Shown here: piece by piece, positions 36,516 through 44,230 of the stretch
How the letters are laid out: each line of letters starts with the position of its first letter
Position numbering within the stretch: the stretch's first letter is position 1
Assembly: GCA_002309695.1 (NCBI GenBank)
Contig: DBXV01000008.1
Coordinates: forward strand, 47,843-111,842
Length of the DNA: 64,000 bases
DNA from: Myxococcales bacterium UBA1203
Lineage (GTDB): Bacteria > Myxococcota > Myxococcia > Myxococcales > UBA5297
Direction of reading: 5' to 3'
Notes under the pieces: model-generated
The model's input: only the letters and a program-made list of their open reading frames with translations
What the model was told of the DNA's origin: nothing
Databases searched by the model: none
Program-made: the position numbers and the translations under genes

Positions 36516-36773
36516 ATGGCAGTGAAAATCAGGCTCGCCCGCGCGGGCGCCAAGAAGAATCCCTATTACCACGTGGTCGCCGCCGACAGCGAAAGCCGCC
36601 GGGACGGCAAGTTCATCGAGGCAATCGGCGCCTATGACCCGGTCGCCCATCCCGAGAAGAAGATTGAGTTCAACGAGGAGCGGCTGAACTACTGGCTCAG
36701 CGTCGGCGCCCAGCCCACCGTCACCGTCAAAGGTCTGATGGCCAAGTACAAGAAGGCGGCCGCCAAGGCCTGA
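36516..36773 (+). CDS. rpsP: 30S ribosomal protein S16
   Basis: The 85-residue protein starts MAVKIRLARAGAKKNPYYHVV, the S16 signature, and contains RRDGKFIEAIGAYDPV and the late KGLMAKYKKA. S16 is needed for assembly of the 5' domain of the small subunit. GGAGG lies ten bases before the ATG. It heads the conserved rpsP-rimM-trmD-rplS operon. Confidence 0.98.
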   Translation: MAVKIRLARAGAKKNPYYHVVAADSESRRDGKFIEAIGAYDPVAHPEKKIEFNEERLNYWLSVGAQPTVTVKGLMAKYKKAAAKA

Positions 36774-36816
36774 TGCAGCTGCGCGAACGAGTTCGGCACG
36801 GAAAGGTTTCGGCACG

Positions 36817-37350
36817 ATGGGTGAGCGTCGCAATCGGCTGGTTTTGCTGGGGACGGTCGTCCGGGCGCATGGCGTTCAGGGCGAGGTCTCTGTCAGGGCC
36901 GATGACGCGGATTTGGCCAGGGAGCTGACGCAGCAGAAGGTGCTCTGGATTCAGACCGGCAGCGCAGCGGCAGAGGAGCGGAACATCGTCTCTGCCCGCA
37001 TGACGGCGAAGGGCATCAACCTCCTGCTGGAAGGCGTGAACGACAGGAACGGCGCGGAGCTTCTTCGCGGGGCCCGGCTTTTTCAGAAGCGTTCGCTGCT
37101 GACGACCGTCGGCGAGGGCGAGTTCCTGACCGGCGATCTGACCGGGCTCACAGCTGTGACGCCCGAGGGCCGGAAGCTGGGGCGCGTCGCCGATGTGGAA
37201 GGGGCGGGCGAGGTGATGAACCTCATCGTCCAGACCGACGGCGGCGAGATTCAGGTGCCGTTTGCCGAGCCGTTTCTCCATGAGGTGCGGCTGGACGACG
37301 ACATCGTGATTCTGGAACCGCCCGAAGACTCTGAAACGCCGGAATCCTGA
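36817..37350 (+). CDS. rimM: Ribosome maturation factor RimM
   Basis: The 177-residue protein has the RimM N-terminal domain ([20 protein letters not shown]) and the C-terminal PRC-barrel ([31 protein letters not shown]). RimM binds S19 and assists maturation of the 30S head. It lies 43 bases after rpsP and 41 bases before trmD, the standard order. Confidence 0.95.
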   Translation: MGERRNRLVLLGTVVRAHGVQGEVSVRADDADLARELTQQKVLWIQTGSAAAEERNIVSARMTAKGINLLLEGVNDRNGAELLRGARLFQKRSLLTTVGEGEFLTGDLTGLTAVTPEGRKLGRVADVEGAGEVMNLIVQTDGGEIQVPFAEPFLHEVRLDDDIVILEPPEDSETPES

Positions 37351-37391
37351 GCCAAAGCCCCCAAAGTCCCGAGGAGAACGAGCCAGAAGCG

Positions 37392-38162
37392 ATGATTTCA
37401 GCGGAGATTCTGACGCTTTTCCCCGACATGGTCCGCGGCCCGCTGGAGTCCAGCATTCTGGCGAGGGCACAGGCCAAGGGGCTTCTGGAAATCACCGTCA
37501 CCGACATCCGTTCCTTCGCTCACGACAAGCACAAGGTCTGCGACGACGTTCCCTACGGCGGCGGCGCGGGGATGGTGATGAAGCCTGAACCGCTGACCGA
37601 AGCCATCGAGGCGGCGAAGAGCCGCCGGCCAGGCGCACCGGTGATTTTCATGGGTCCCCGGGGCAGGCGGTTCGATCAGGCGCGGGCTCATCGCCTCGCA
37701 GAGACAGGCACCTTCATTCTGGTCTGCGGGCACTACGAGGGCATCGACGAGAGGGTGCGCCCCCTTTTCGACGAGGAGATTTCCCTCGGCGATTTCATCC
37801 TGACAGGCGGCGAACTTGCCGCGCTTTGCATCATCGACGCAGTCACGCGGCTGGAGCCCGGAGTTCTGGGCAACAGCGCATCAAGCAGCCACGAGAGCTT
37901 TGAAGACGGACTTCTGGAGTACCCCCAGTTCACCAGGCCCCCCGTCTTCCGGGACATGAAAATCCCCGAAATCCTGCTCTCCGGACATCACGCGAACATT
38001 GCCCGCTGGAGGCGGGCGCAGTCCCTTCGGGTGACGCGGAACATGCGCCCCGATCTGTTTTCCAAACTGACGCTCACGAAGGCCGACCTGGCGCTTCTGA
38101 GTGAAGCCGACTCTGAAGAAGAAGGCGGCACTGGAGAAAACGATGAGAAATCCCATCCTTGA
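37392..38162 (+). CDS. trmD: tRNA (guanine-N1-)-methyltransferase
   Basis: The 256-residue SPOUT methyltransferase forms m1G37 in tRNAs that read CNN/GGN codons and prevents +1 frameshifting. The trefoil-knot motifs are present: [67 protein letters not shown] and PQFTRPPVF. The catalytic Asp lies in the RW-containing linker region near the C-terminus. The acidic tail ([17 protein letters not shown]) overlaps the rplS start by 20 bases. Confidence 0.97.
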   Translation: MISAEILTLFPDMVRGPLESSILARAQAKGLLEITVTDIRSFAHDKHKVCDDVPYGGGAGMVMKPEPLTEAIEAAKSRRPGAPVIFMGPRGRRFDQARAHRLAETGTFILVCGHYEGIDERVRPLFDEEISLGDFILTGGELAALCIIDAVTRLEPGVLGNSASSSHESFEDGLLEYPQFTRPPVFRDMKIPEILLSGHHANIARWRRAQSLRVTRNMRPDLFSKLTLTKADLALLSEADSEEEGGTGENDEKSHP

Positions 38163-38526
38163 GCTGGTTGAGAAGAAGAACCTGAGGAACGACTACCCCA
38201 AGTTCCGTGCGGGCGACACGGTCCGCGTCCACTGGAAGATTCGTGAAGACGGCAAAGAGCGCGTCCAGGTCTTCGAGGGCGTGGTCATCGGCAAGAGCAG
38301 CCGCAACAACCGTTCGACCTTCACCGTCCGCAAGGACAGCTACGGCACCGCCGTGGAGCGCATCTTCCCCGTCAACTCGCCCCGCTACGAGAAGATTGAG
38401 GTCGTGGCTTCCGGCGATGTGCGCAGGGCGAAGCTCTACTACATCCGCGACCGCCACGGAAAAGCGGCCCGCATTCCGATGCTGCGCGAAGTCCGTCCCG
38501 AATCCCGTCAGCCCGCTTCCAAGTGA
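38143..38526 (+). CDS. rplS: 50S ribosomal protein L19
   Basis: The start is ATG 38143, with GGAG seven bases upstream, because [21 protein letters not shown] matches the L19 N-terminus; a GTG further upstream (38101) would lie in the trmD coding end. The 127-residue product has [40 protein letters not shown] and the C-terminal [16 protein letters not shown]19 lies at the 30S-50S interface. It overlaps trmD by 20 bases, so translation is probably coupled. Confidence 0.97.
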   Translation: MRNPILELVEKKNLRNDYPKFRAGDTVRVHWKIREDGKERVQVFEGVVIGKSSRNNRSTFTVRKDSYGTAVERIFPVNSPRYEKIEVVASGDVRRAKLYYIRDRHGKAARIPMLREVRPESRQPASK

Positions 38527-38746
38527 CAGACGGCGCGGCGCCATTCGGTTGAATGACAGAGGGCGTTTCGGAATGAGTCACCGGCCGGTGGGCGTTCCGA
38601 GGCGCCTTTTGTCGTTTTGGATGCCGCCGCATTCATCATCAGAGGAGAGAAGGGCGCGGGCAGCGGCAGGACTGCGTGCGTTCCGACAGAGGTTTTCAGG
38701 GGGAATCGGCGCCTGCGGGATGAGATGAGGAACGGGAGGAACGGCC

Positions 38747-41020
38747 ATGCGGTTGTTGGAGCTTTCGACACAGGCGACTGTCGGATTTTCCCCGAGGACG
38801 CAGACCTCGCTGTCCCAGGGCTACAACCTGCTGCTTCCCCCGTCGGCCCAGGCCTCACCGGCGGCCAGCGTTCTGGGCGCGCTCTTTTACAATGACGGGC
38901 GCGGCTCTGACGCGGCGCTGGCTTCCGGTCAGGGAGCCTGCGCGATGGCGGTCTTTCAGGCGTCCGGCGGGGTCACCTATCGGGTCGTCCGCCAGTTCGG
39001 AGGGCGCGGCGGCCTGTATCAGATGGACCCGGCGACGCACGGCTGGCGCGAGGTCTGCCGCGACGCACAGGACATCACCTCCCTCGTCCGCGCCTCCTGC
39101 GGCATGCCGACGCGCGGCCAGTTCGAGGCGATTTTCTGTTTCTCCCCCCGCTTCAAAGCGCCTTCATTGGAACCTTCAGGCGGCGGGGCCCGCTTCGGAA
39201 CAGGCCTTCCGGGCGGATTCGGCGCGGCCGGGCAGCTGGGCGCATCGGGCGGCGCCGGACGTTTCAGAACGGGCGGCCCGGGCGCTCCCTCGGGATTTGG
39301 CACCATGCCGCCATCCAGGTTCGGCCAGGGTTTGCCGCAGCAGGCAAGCGCGGGCGCCCGCTTTGGAACCGGCGGCGGTCAGGGCGGCTTCGGCATGCCC
39401 TCCGGCGGCGCGCCTGCGCGGTTCGGTTCGGTCCCGTCATTTGGAGGCGCGGGCGCTGGCACGGGCCCCGGGCGTTTCAACACGGGCGCTCCGGGCGGTT
39501 TTGCGGGTCCTGGCGGTGCGGGCGGCGGGGCGAACATGCGGCCTGCGCTGCCTCCGCCGCTTCCCGAAGCCGAGGCTCAGGCCATTCGTGAAAAGCTGCT
39601 GGCTGAAATTGCCGCCGGCAAGGAGATGGACGAGTGGCAGTTCGAGATGGAAGGCCTCCAGCAGAAGCTCTTTCAGCAGCGGGAGAAGCTGGAGGAGCGC
39701 AGCAAGCTGAAAGACATCGCCGACGCGCGCCAGTCAGAGCTGGATGCCATGGGGCCGGCCATGGAGGAGCGCGGCGTCGAGCCGTGGCTCATTGAGCGCA
39801 TCATCGCCTACGAGCCGGCGCTTCGGCGCCGCGACGGAAGCCTTCATGACCTGGAAGAGGAGCGTAAGCGCCTGGACGGTCAGCTGGCGGCGGTGGGCGC
39901 GGTGCCGGTCTGGAAGCGTCCGAAGCTCCTCGCTTCCTTTGCCGCCGGCATCGCCTGCATGGTTCTGGGCGTCGTTTTTCAGGGCAGCCCCATTGGTTTT
40001 GCCTCGCTGGCTGCGGTCATCGCCTTTGGCTATCCGGCGCTTTCCGCCATGAGCTGGCTCGACGCCCTGGAGCTGGAGCGCGGCCTGAAACAGCGCGTCA
40101 TCAGGCTCACTGAAGAAGAGAAGCAGATCACGGGCGCGTTCGAGCGCGAATACGGCGCAGTCGAAGGCGCCATGCAGCAGCTGGGCGTCGCCAGCGGCCG
40201 CGAGATTGTCGAGGACCGCAGCCGCCGGACGGACTGCATCAAGTCCCTCGTTCAGGCGCAGCAGGCGCTGTCCGCGTTCGATGCTGACCCGGCTTTTCAG
40301 GCGCTCCAGAAGGAAGCCGAGGGGCTCAAGGGGCGCATTGCCGAGCTGGAAAAGAAAATTGAGCAGGCGGCCATGAAGGTCACGCGCGACAGCCACGTGG
40401 CCGAGAGCGAGCTCAAGGCGCTGGAGGCCCGGCAGAATCAGCCCCGCAATGCCGTCATGTCTTCGCCCGATCCGATGCGGCGCACGACGTCGGGTGAGAT
40501 GCAGATGCCTTTCGGTGCCGCGCCGTCGTGGAACGGCCTTCCCGGAAGTGCTGACCCGGCCGCTGCGCAGGCGCAGACGATGATGGACGAGCGGATTCCC
40601 GCGACGTTGAAAATGGCGCTGGACCTCTGGTCCGGCATCCGCATCGACACCATCGGCCCGGCGCTTCAGGATCGGGTGACGCAGTATTGGGCCGCTCTGA
40701 CCGGCCGGCAGGACAGGCGCGTCGTTTTCAGCGGCAGGGCAGAGGCGTCCGCCATTTCGGGCGACGGGCAGCCCGTTTCCGTGTCGGCGGGGCTTGAGCG
40801 CGACCTGCTTTACTGGTCCGTCCGCCTGGCGCTCCTCGAAAAAATTCTGCCCCAGCGGCCCGTGCCGGTGGTCATGGAGGCGCCCTGCGCCGCGTGGCCC
40901 GAGGGCTGTCAGCAGATTTTCTCCCGGGCGCTCCAGCATCTGTCGTCGGCGACGCAGGTTCTGCATATTTCCGCCTCACCCGTGGCCCGCGCGCTGACGC
41001 AGACGATTCTTCCGCTCTGA
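38747..41020 (+). CDS. Membrane coiled-coil protein with degenerate SMC/YhaN-like ATPase ends and an FG-rich low-complexity insert
   Basis: The 757-residue protein has an unusual layout. Residues 1-135 look like the N-terminal lobe of an SMC/YhaN/RecF-type ATPase (GYNLLLPP, VLGALFYNDG, TYRVVRQFGGRGGLYQMD), but the Walker A position (about 28-40) has no GxxxxGK[ST]. Residues 146-262 are Gly-rich with about six RF[GRN] units (ARFGTG twice, GRFRTG, SRFGQG, ARFGSV, GRFNTG). Coiled coil follows at about 275-385, two membrane helices at about 393-411 and 417-435, and more coiled coil at 437-565. The end (615-757) resembles the C-lobe: VSAGLERDLLYWSVRLALLE in the signature position and VPVVMEAPCA where Walker B (DD) is expected. 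It is probably a membrane-anchored pseudo-ATPase; function unknown. Monocistronic. Confidence 0.6.
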   Translation: MRLLELSTQATVGFSPRTQTSLSQGYNLLLPPSAQASPAASVLGALFYNDGRGSDAALASGQGACAMAVFQASGGVTYRVVRQFGGRGGLYQMDPATHGWREVCRDAQDITSLVRASCGMPTRGQFEAIFCFSPRFKAPSLEPSGGGARFGTGLPGGFGAAGQLGASGGAGRFRTGGPGAPSGFGTMPPSRFGQGLPQQASAGARFGTGGGQGGFGMPSGGAPARFGSVPSFGGAGAGTGPGRFNTGAPGGFAGPGGAGGGANMRPALPPPLPEAEAQAIREKLLAEIAAGKEMDEWQFEMEGLQQKLFQQREKLEERSKLKDIADARQSELDAMGPAMEERGVEPWLIERIIAYEPALRRRDGSLHDLEEERKRLDGQLAAVGAVPVWKRPKLLASFAAGIACMVLGVVFQGSPIGFASLAAVIAFGYPALSAMSWLDALELERGLKQRVIRLTEEEKQITGAFEREYGAVEGAMQQLGVASGREIVEDRSRRTDCIKSLVQAQQALSAFDADPAFQALQKEAEGLKGRIAELEKKIEQAAMKVTRDSHVAESELKALEARQNQPRNAVMSSPDPMRRTTSGEMQMPFGAAPSWNGLPGSADPAAAQAQTMMDERIPATLKMALDLWSGIRIDTIGPALQDRVTQYWAALTGRQDRRVVFSGRAEASAISGDGQPVSVSAGLERDLLYWSVRLALLEKILPQRPVPVVMEAPCAAWPEGCQQIFSRALQHLSSATQVLHISASPVARALTQTILPL

Positions 41021-41046
41021 GGTCATTCGCCGAATTTTGGCATTGA

Positions 41047-41478
41047 CAAAGGAATCGAAATCGCGATGTAATTCGAGAATGGTTCAATAAGGAAAAAGGA
41101 AAGACGACCCTTATTATTCTTACGCTTTTATATCCATATAACTACGACCAAATTTCATATGATCAGGATCATATGCATCCGGGGGCATCATTTAACAAAC
41201 AAAAACTAATAGAATCTATCAAAAGTCAGCGTACTGGTGATGACAAAAAAGAATACTTCAAACATCAAGCAAATAAATTAGCAAATCTGCAAATACTTGC
41301 GCATACAGAGAATTTGAGAAAGCACGCAACTCCTTTAAAAGAATGGCGTGCAAAATATAAAGAAGAAGTACCATATCTCCCGGATTGTTCGTACGAATTA
41401 GACGATTTTGAAGAATTTATGCAGAAAAGACAAAAATTGATGGAAGATAAATTGTGCGAAATTTTTGGTGTCGAATAG
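41047..41478 (+). pseudogene. 3' remnant of a DUF262/DUF1524 (GmrSD-type) HNH nuclease gene
   Basis: The open frame from just after a stop at 41044-41046 reads through to TAG at 41476-41478 without a plausible start at its upstream end. The translation has the C-terminal form of DUF262/DUF1524 proteins: REWFNKEKGKTTLIILTLLYP, then YDQDHMHPGASFNKQKL with the HNH residues (DHMHP), then ANKLANLQILAHTENLRKH, TPLKEW and DFEEFMQKRQKLMEDKLCEIF. Full proteins are 500-700 residues; about 143 remain. The first in-frame ATG (41173) lies inside the HNH motif, so a product from it would lack the catalytic residues. A+T-rich codon use differs from both neighbours. It begins 26 bases after the preceding gene, suggesting a deletion or insertion breakpoint. 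Confidence 0.75.
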
Positions 41479-41566
41479 CTGCGCATACAGAAAACGGAGT
41501 GGATCAGCTTTATTCCCGCCTCGGAAAAATAAATTTTTAGAGGCGGCTTTGTGGAGGGAAATCCTG

Positions 41567-43108
41567 ATGAAAGGTGATTGGATTGCTTATGGTTTGAGTA
41601 TGTCGATTGTTTCGCTCGCATTATCTGCCTGCGGCGGAAGCGACGGAAAAGATGGCGCCGATGGCATCAATGGAACAAACGGTGTCAACGGCACAAATTC
41701 CACCATTCAAACGAGCGTCGAGGCAGTCGGAAAGAACTGCTCAAATGGGGGAATTAAAATTGAAGTGTTGCAGGATGGTGTGGTGCAGGAAAGTCAGACG
41801 CAATACATTTGCAATGCTGCGCAGGGTGAGCAGGGCATTCAAGGCGCAGCCGGACAGAATGCACTGCTCAATGTATTACAGGAGCCCGCCGGGGAAAATT
41901 GTATCAATGGCGGCGTGAAAGTGGAGAACGGTCTGGATACGGATTCGGATGGTGTATTAGCAGAAGATGAAATTTCCGAGACACAATATATTTGCAATGG
42001 AAGAAATGGGGGCAGCGGTGAAACGCCTGCTATGGCATCAAAAATTATTTTTTCAAAAGATACTTTGACCACCGATGAATCGGGCAGCATCGATACCGTC
42101 ACGGTTAAGTTGGCGAAGAAGCCGACGTCACTTGTTTTTGTCCCTGTGTGGAGCAGCAATGAGAGCGAGGCGACGGTACACCCAGATAATTTGATTTTTA
42201 CGCCGGAAAATTGGGATGAGCCACAGACGTTAACTGTGCATGGCGTTGCAGATCGAGTGGCGGACGGCGATGTTTATTATTACATTTTTAGTGAAACAAT
42301 TAGCAAGGACGCGGAATTAGATGGTGCTCATACGATTTTGGTTGGAAAGAATCTAGCTATGACAGCGGCAATGGCCGGAGTGGAATACATCGATATTCCA
42401 GCAGGGGGATTTACGTTGACACATGAAACGGGCACCTATGAGAATGGAAACGAAGTTCAGTTGCTGGCGTTCAAATTAGGCAAAACGCCGGTGACGGTGG
42501 CGCAGTTTCAGAAGTGTGTGGCACAGGGAGTTTGCTCGTCGGATAATTATTCGGTTCATTATAATAACAATGACAGTTTGTATTGCAATTACAATCGCGG
42601 TGATGCCTGGAAAAATCATCCTATGAATTGCGTGAATTGGTATGGTGCGAAAGAATATTGCGAATGGATTGGCGGCAGATTGCCCACGGAAGAAGAATGG
42701 GAATATGCGTCAACGCACAATGGCACTACGCATTTGAATACGACGTATCCTTGGGGGGATGATGCGCCGACCCACTGCGTGACTGCACAATATTACGATA
42801 CTACCACACATAAGTTTTGTCAGAGCAATGCTGCGGCGCCGATGTTGAATGATAATTATGAGGGAACGAGCGATGTTTCTCTGCATTCACCCACCGGAGA
42901 TAGCCCGCTCGGTCTCGTGGATATGTCTGGGAATGTTGCTGAATGGACAGCTTCGTCTGTTGGAATTCATGATTATCATGTACTTAAGGGTGGTGGTTGG
43001 AGTTATATCGAGGGTGGTACTCTTATGTTAGGAGATGTGTTGACCGTTTCCGGTCGCCGCACCTCGGGCGGCGGGGGCAATGTCAGTGGGTTTCGTTGTG
43101 CGGAGTAG
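41567..43108 (+). CDS. Lipoprotein with DUF7151-type repeats and a C-terminal FGE-sulfatase-like domain
   Basis: ATG 41567 (GGAGG upstream) gives 513 residues. A lipoprotein signal ends at Cys22 (LALSACGGSDGKDG) and is followed by a collagen-like G-x-y stretch. Two cysteine-containing repeats follow, each ending QYICN (GKNCSNGGIKIE, GENCINGGVKVENG with a DTDSDGVL calcium-like loop). Next is a beta domain of the Calx-beta/VHP-like type (TVHPDNLIFTPENWDEPQTLTV). From about 305 there is an FGE/SUMF1-like fold: LGKTPVTVAQFQKCV, NCVNWYGAKEYCEWIGGRLPTEEEWEYA, DMSGNVAEWT, VSGFRCAE. These domains often bind ligands or modify sulfatases; activity is unproven. G+C is far lower than in neighbouring genes, suggesting transfer. 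Confidence 0.82.
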   Translation: MKGDWIAYGLSMSIVSLALSACGGSDGKDGADGINGTNGVNGTNSTIQTSVEAVGKNCSNGGIKIEVLQDGVVQESQTQYICNAAQGEQGIQGAAGQNALLNVLQEPAGENCINGGVKVENGLDTDSDGVLAEDEISETQYICNGRNGGSGETPAMASKIIFSKDTLTTDESGSIDTVTVKLAKKPTSLVFVPVWSSNESEATVHPDNLIFTPENWDEPQTLTVHGVADRVADGDVYYYIFSETISKDAELDGAHTILVGKNLAMTAAMAGVEYIDIPAGGFTLTHETGTYENGNEVQLLAFKLGKTPVTVAQFQKCVAQGVCSSDNYSVHYNNNDSLYCNYNRGDAWKNHPMNCVNWYGAKEYCEWIGGRLPTEEEWEYASTHNGTTHLNTTYPWGDDAPTHCVTAQYYDTTTHKFCQSNAAAPMLNDNYEGTSDVSLHSPTGDSPLGLVDMSGNVAEWTASSVGIHDYHVLKGGGWSYIEGGTLMLGDVLTVSGRRTSGGGGNVSGFRCAE

Positions 43109-43140
43109 GGGATGTAGTTGAGTTCTGTTTTCTATTTTTT

Positions 43141-43230
43141 TTCTGAATTCTGAAAAAAGAAGCATGAGAAAAGCAGGAAATGGAAAGAATGTTCTGAACA
43201 ATTCTGAACAAAAGAAACGGGGGTTCAGAA
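43141..43230. repeat. Cluster of TTCTGAA heptamers
   Basis: TTCTGAA occurs at 43141-43147, 43148-43154, 43192-43198 and 43202-43208, and its complement TTCAGAA at 43224-43230. Five copies in 90 bases just after the lipoprotein stop are more than expected by chance. A protein-binding site or remnant of a larger repeat is possible. Confidence 0.5.
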
Positions 43231-43284
43231 GGCGGTAAGCCCCCAGAGCGCCCGCAAGGTTTCACCATAGGATGAGACAACCAC

Positions 43285-43360
43285 GCCCCTATGGGGCTCT
43301 AAATTGAAATAAAATCGTCCCGAAGGGACGAAATATTACATCCCGGGATGAAATCCCGGG
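43285..43360. repeat. Array of three short perfect palindromes (REP-like)
   Basis: GCCCC-TAT-GGGGC (43285-43297), CGTCCC-GAA-GGGACG (43316-43330) and CCCGGGAT-GAA-ATCCCGGG (43342-43360), each with a 3-base loop and separated by A+T-rich spacers of 11-18 bases. They look like repetitive extragenic palindromes or 3'-UTR hairpins. No other copies were noticed in this window. Confidence 0.65.
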
Positions 43361-43374
43361 CATTCACACGCATC

Positions 43375-43416
43375 GCCCTCATTGAATTGAAATCTTTCAA
43401 TGAGGGCATTTTTTTT
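43375..43416 (+). terminator. Intrinsic terminator at the island end
   Basis: A perfect 12-bp stem (GCCCTCATTGAA at 43375-43386 with its complement at 43396-43407) is followed by ATTTTTTTT. It may close the lipoprotein transcript, with a 3' untranslated region of about 270 bases. Confidence 0.85.
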
Positions 43417-43534
43417 ATTTATTCCCCCGATTTTCTTTCAAAATAATTATTCCCCCCCCCCGAAATTAAAATGAAAACAGGTATTCCTTTTATCTTTCCC
43501 GAGGAATCATTCCATGCTCCGCCACCAAAGTGTT

Positions 43535-43574
43535 GACTGCGAACTTAGGCCGTTTGCGGCCCAAGTACGCAGTC
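43535..43574. repeat. 18-bp imperfect inverted repeat with TTTG loop
   Basis: 43535-43552 pairs with 43557-43574 with two mismatches; outer arms are GACTGCG/CGCAGTC and inner arms GGCCG/CGGCC. No T-run follows. It resembles the ends or folded sites of mobile elements but no transposase is adjacent. Confidence 0.5.
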
Positions 43575-43716
43575 ACTGCCTATGAGGCTTCCTGAAAAAA
43601 TTTCAATGATTCTGCCTGGCGCCCGGGGCTGTCCCGCTGCTGTCACCGTTTCGTGTCACACCCCTGTGTCATGACCGCCGTTTTCTCACCACATCAGCGG
43701 AATGGAGGCAGCGGCC

Positions 43717-44154
43717 ATGGGCTTCGGGGATGGATGGGGCTCAAACAGCGGGCGCGGAGCGGCCGGACGGCAGATGAAAGGGCGCTGTGCGCCGGGCGGC
43801 GTCGGCAGCGGGACCGAATTTCTGGCGGCCCAGTACCTTTCCGAGAGGGGCTACACGATTCGCAGGCGGAATTACGCGGCGCGCGGGGGCGAGATTGACA
43901 TCATCGCGGAGAAGGACGGCGTCGTTGCCTTCGTGGAGGTCAGGTTCCGCCAATCCACACGCTTTGGGACGCCCGCTGAGACGGTCACATTGGCCAAGCG
44001 CCGCCGGATTACCCGGACCGCTCTGAATTTTATGGCCGAGAACCGCGCGGCGCTCGAAGGGCGGGCGTTCAGGTTCGACGTCATTTCCATGTCGATGGAG
44101 GACGGCCGCCTCGTCTTTGAGCATTTCAGGAACGCATTTGAGGCTTGGACGTGA
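43717..44154 (+). CDS. yraN: YraN/UPF0102 family endonuclease-like protein
   Basis: ATG 43717, with GGAGG eight bases upstream (an ATG at 43702 overlaps that site), gives 145 residues. The family motif is clear: GTEFLAAQYLSERGYTIRRRNY, then the PD-(D/E)xK-like core GGEIDIIAEKDGVVAFVEVRFR (Glu-Ile-Asp and Glu-Val-Arg), then AKRRRITRTALNFM. In many members the last catalytic position is K (VEVK); here it is R. Biochemical role is not settled. About 20 extra N-terminal residues are Gly-rich. It is followed by rsmI. Confidence 0.85.
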   Translation: MGFGDGWGSNSGRGAAGRQMKGRCAPGGVGSGTEFLAAQYLSERGYTIRRRNYAARGGEIDIIAEKDGVVAFVEVRFRQSTRFGTPAETVTLAKRRRITRTALNFMAENRAALEGRAFRFDVISMSMEDGRLVFEHFRNAFEAWT

Positions 44155-44230
44155 CGGCGTGACGTGCTTTCGCCCGCGCGGAATTTTCCGCATGGCTGCC
44201 CGCATCGAGTTCGAGGAGGCTCAGGACGAC

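Larger units (their letters stand above)
43109..43716. other. 608-base non-coding, repeat-rich region at the island edge
   Basis: No gene is supported. From left to right it holds a cluster of TTCTGAA heptamers (43141-43230), three palindromes with 3-base loops (43285-43360), a terminator hairpin (43375-43416), a C-run with flanking A+T, and an 18-bp imperfect inverted repeat (43535-43574). Composition returns to G+C-rich at about 43610, just before yraN. Confidence 0.7.

Noticed and set aside
41173..41478. The 101-codon frame as an intact small gene
   Set aside because: Similarity to the DUF262/DUF1524 C-terminus continues upstream of its ATG in the same frame, so it is a truncated remnant.
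43285..43360. Possible CRISPR array
   Set aside because: The palindromes differ in sequence and length and the spacers are 11-18 bases; there are no repeated identical units and no cas genes.
43535..43574. Integron attC site
   Set aside because: The arms lack the GTTRRRY/RYYYAAC core pairs and no cassette-like array or integron integrase is present.
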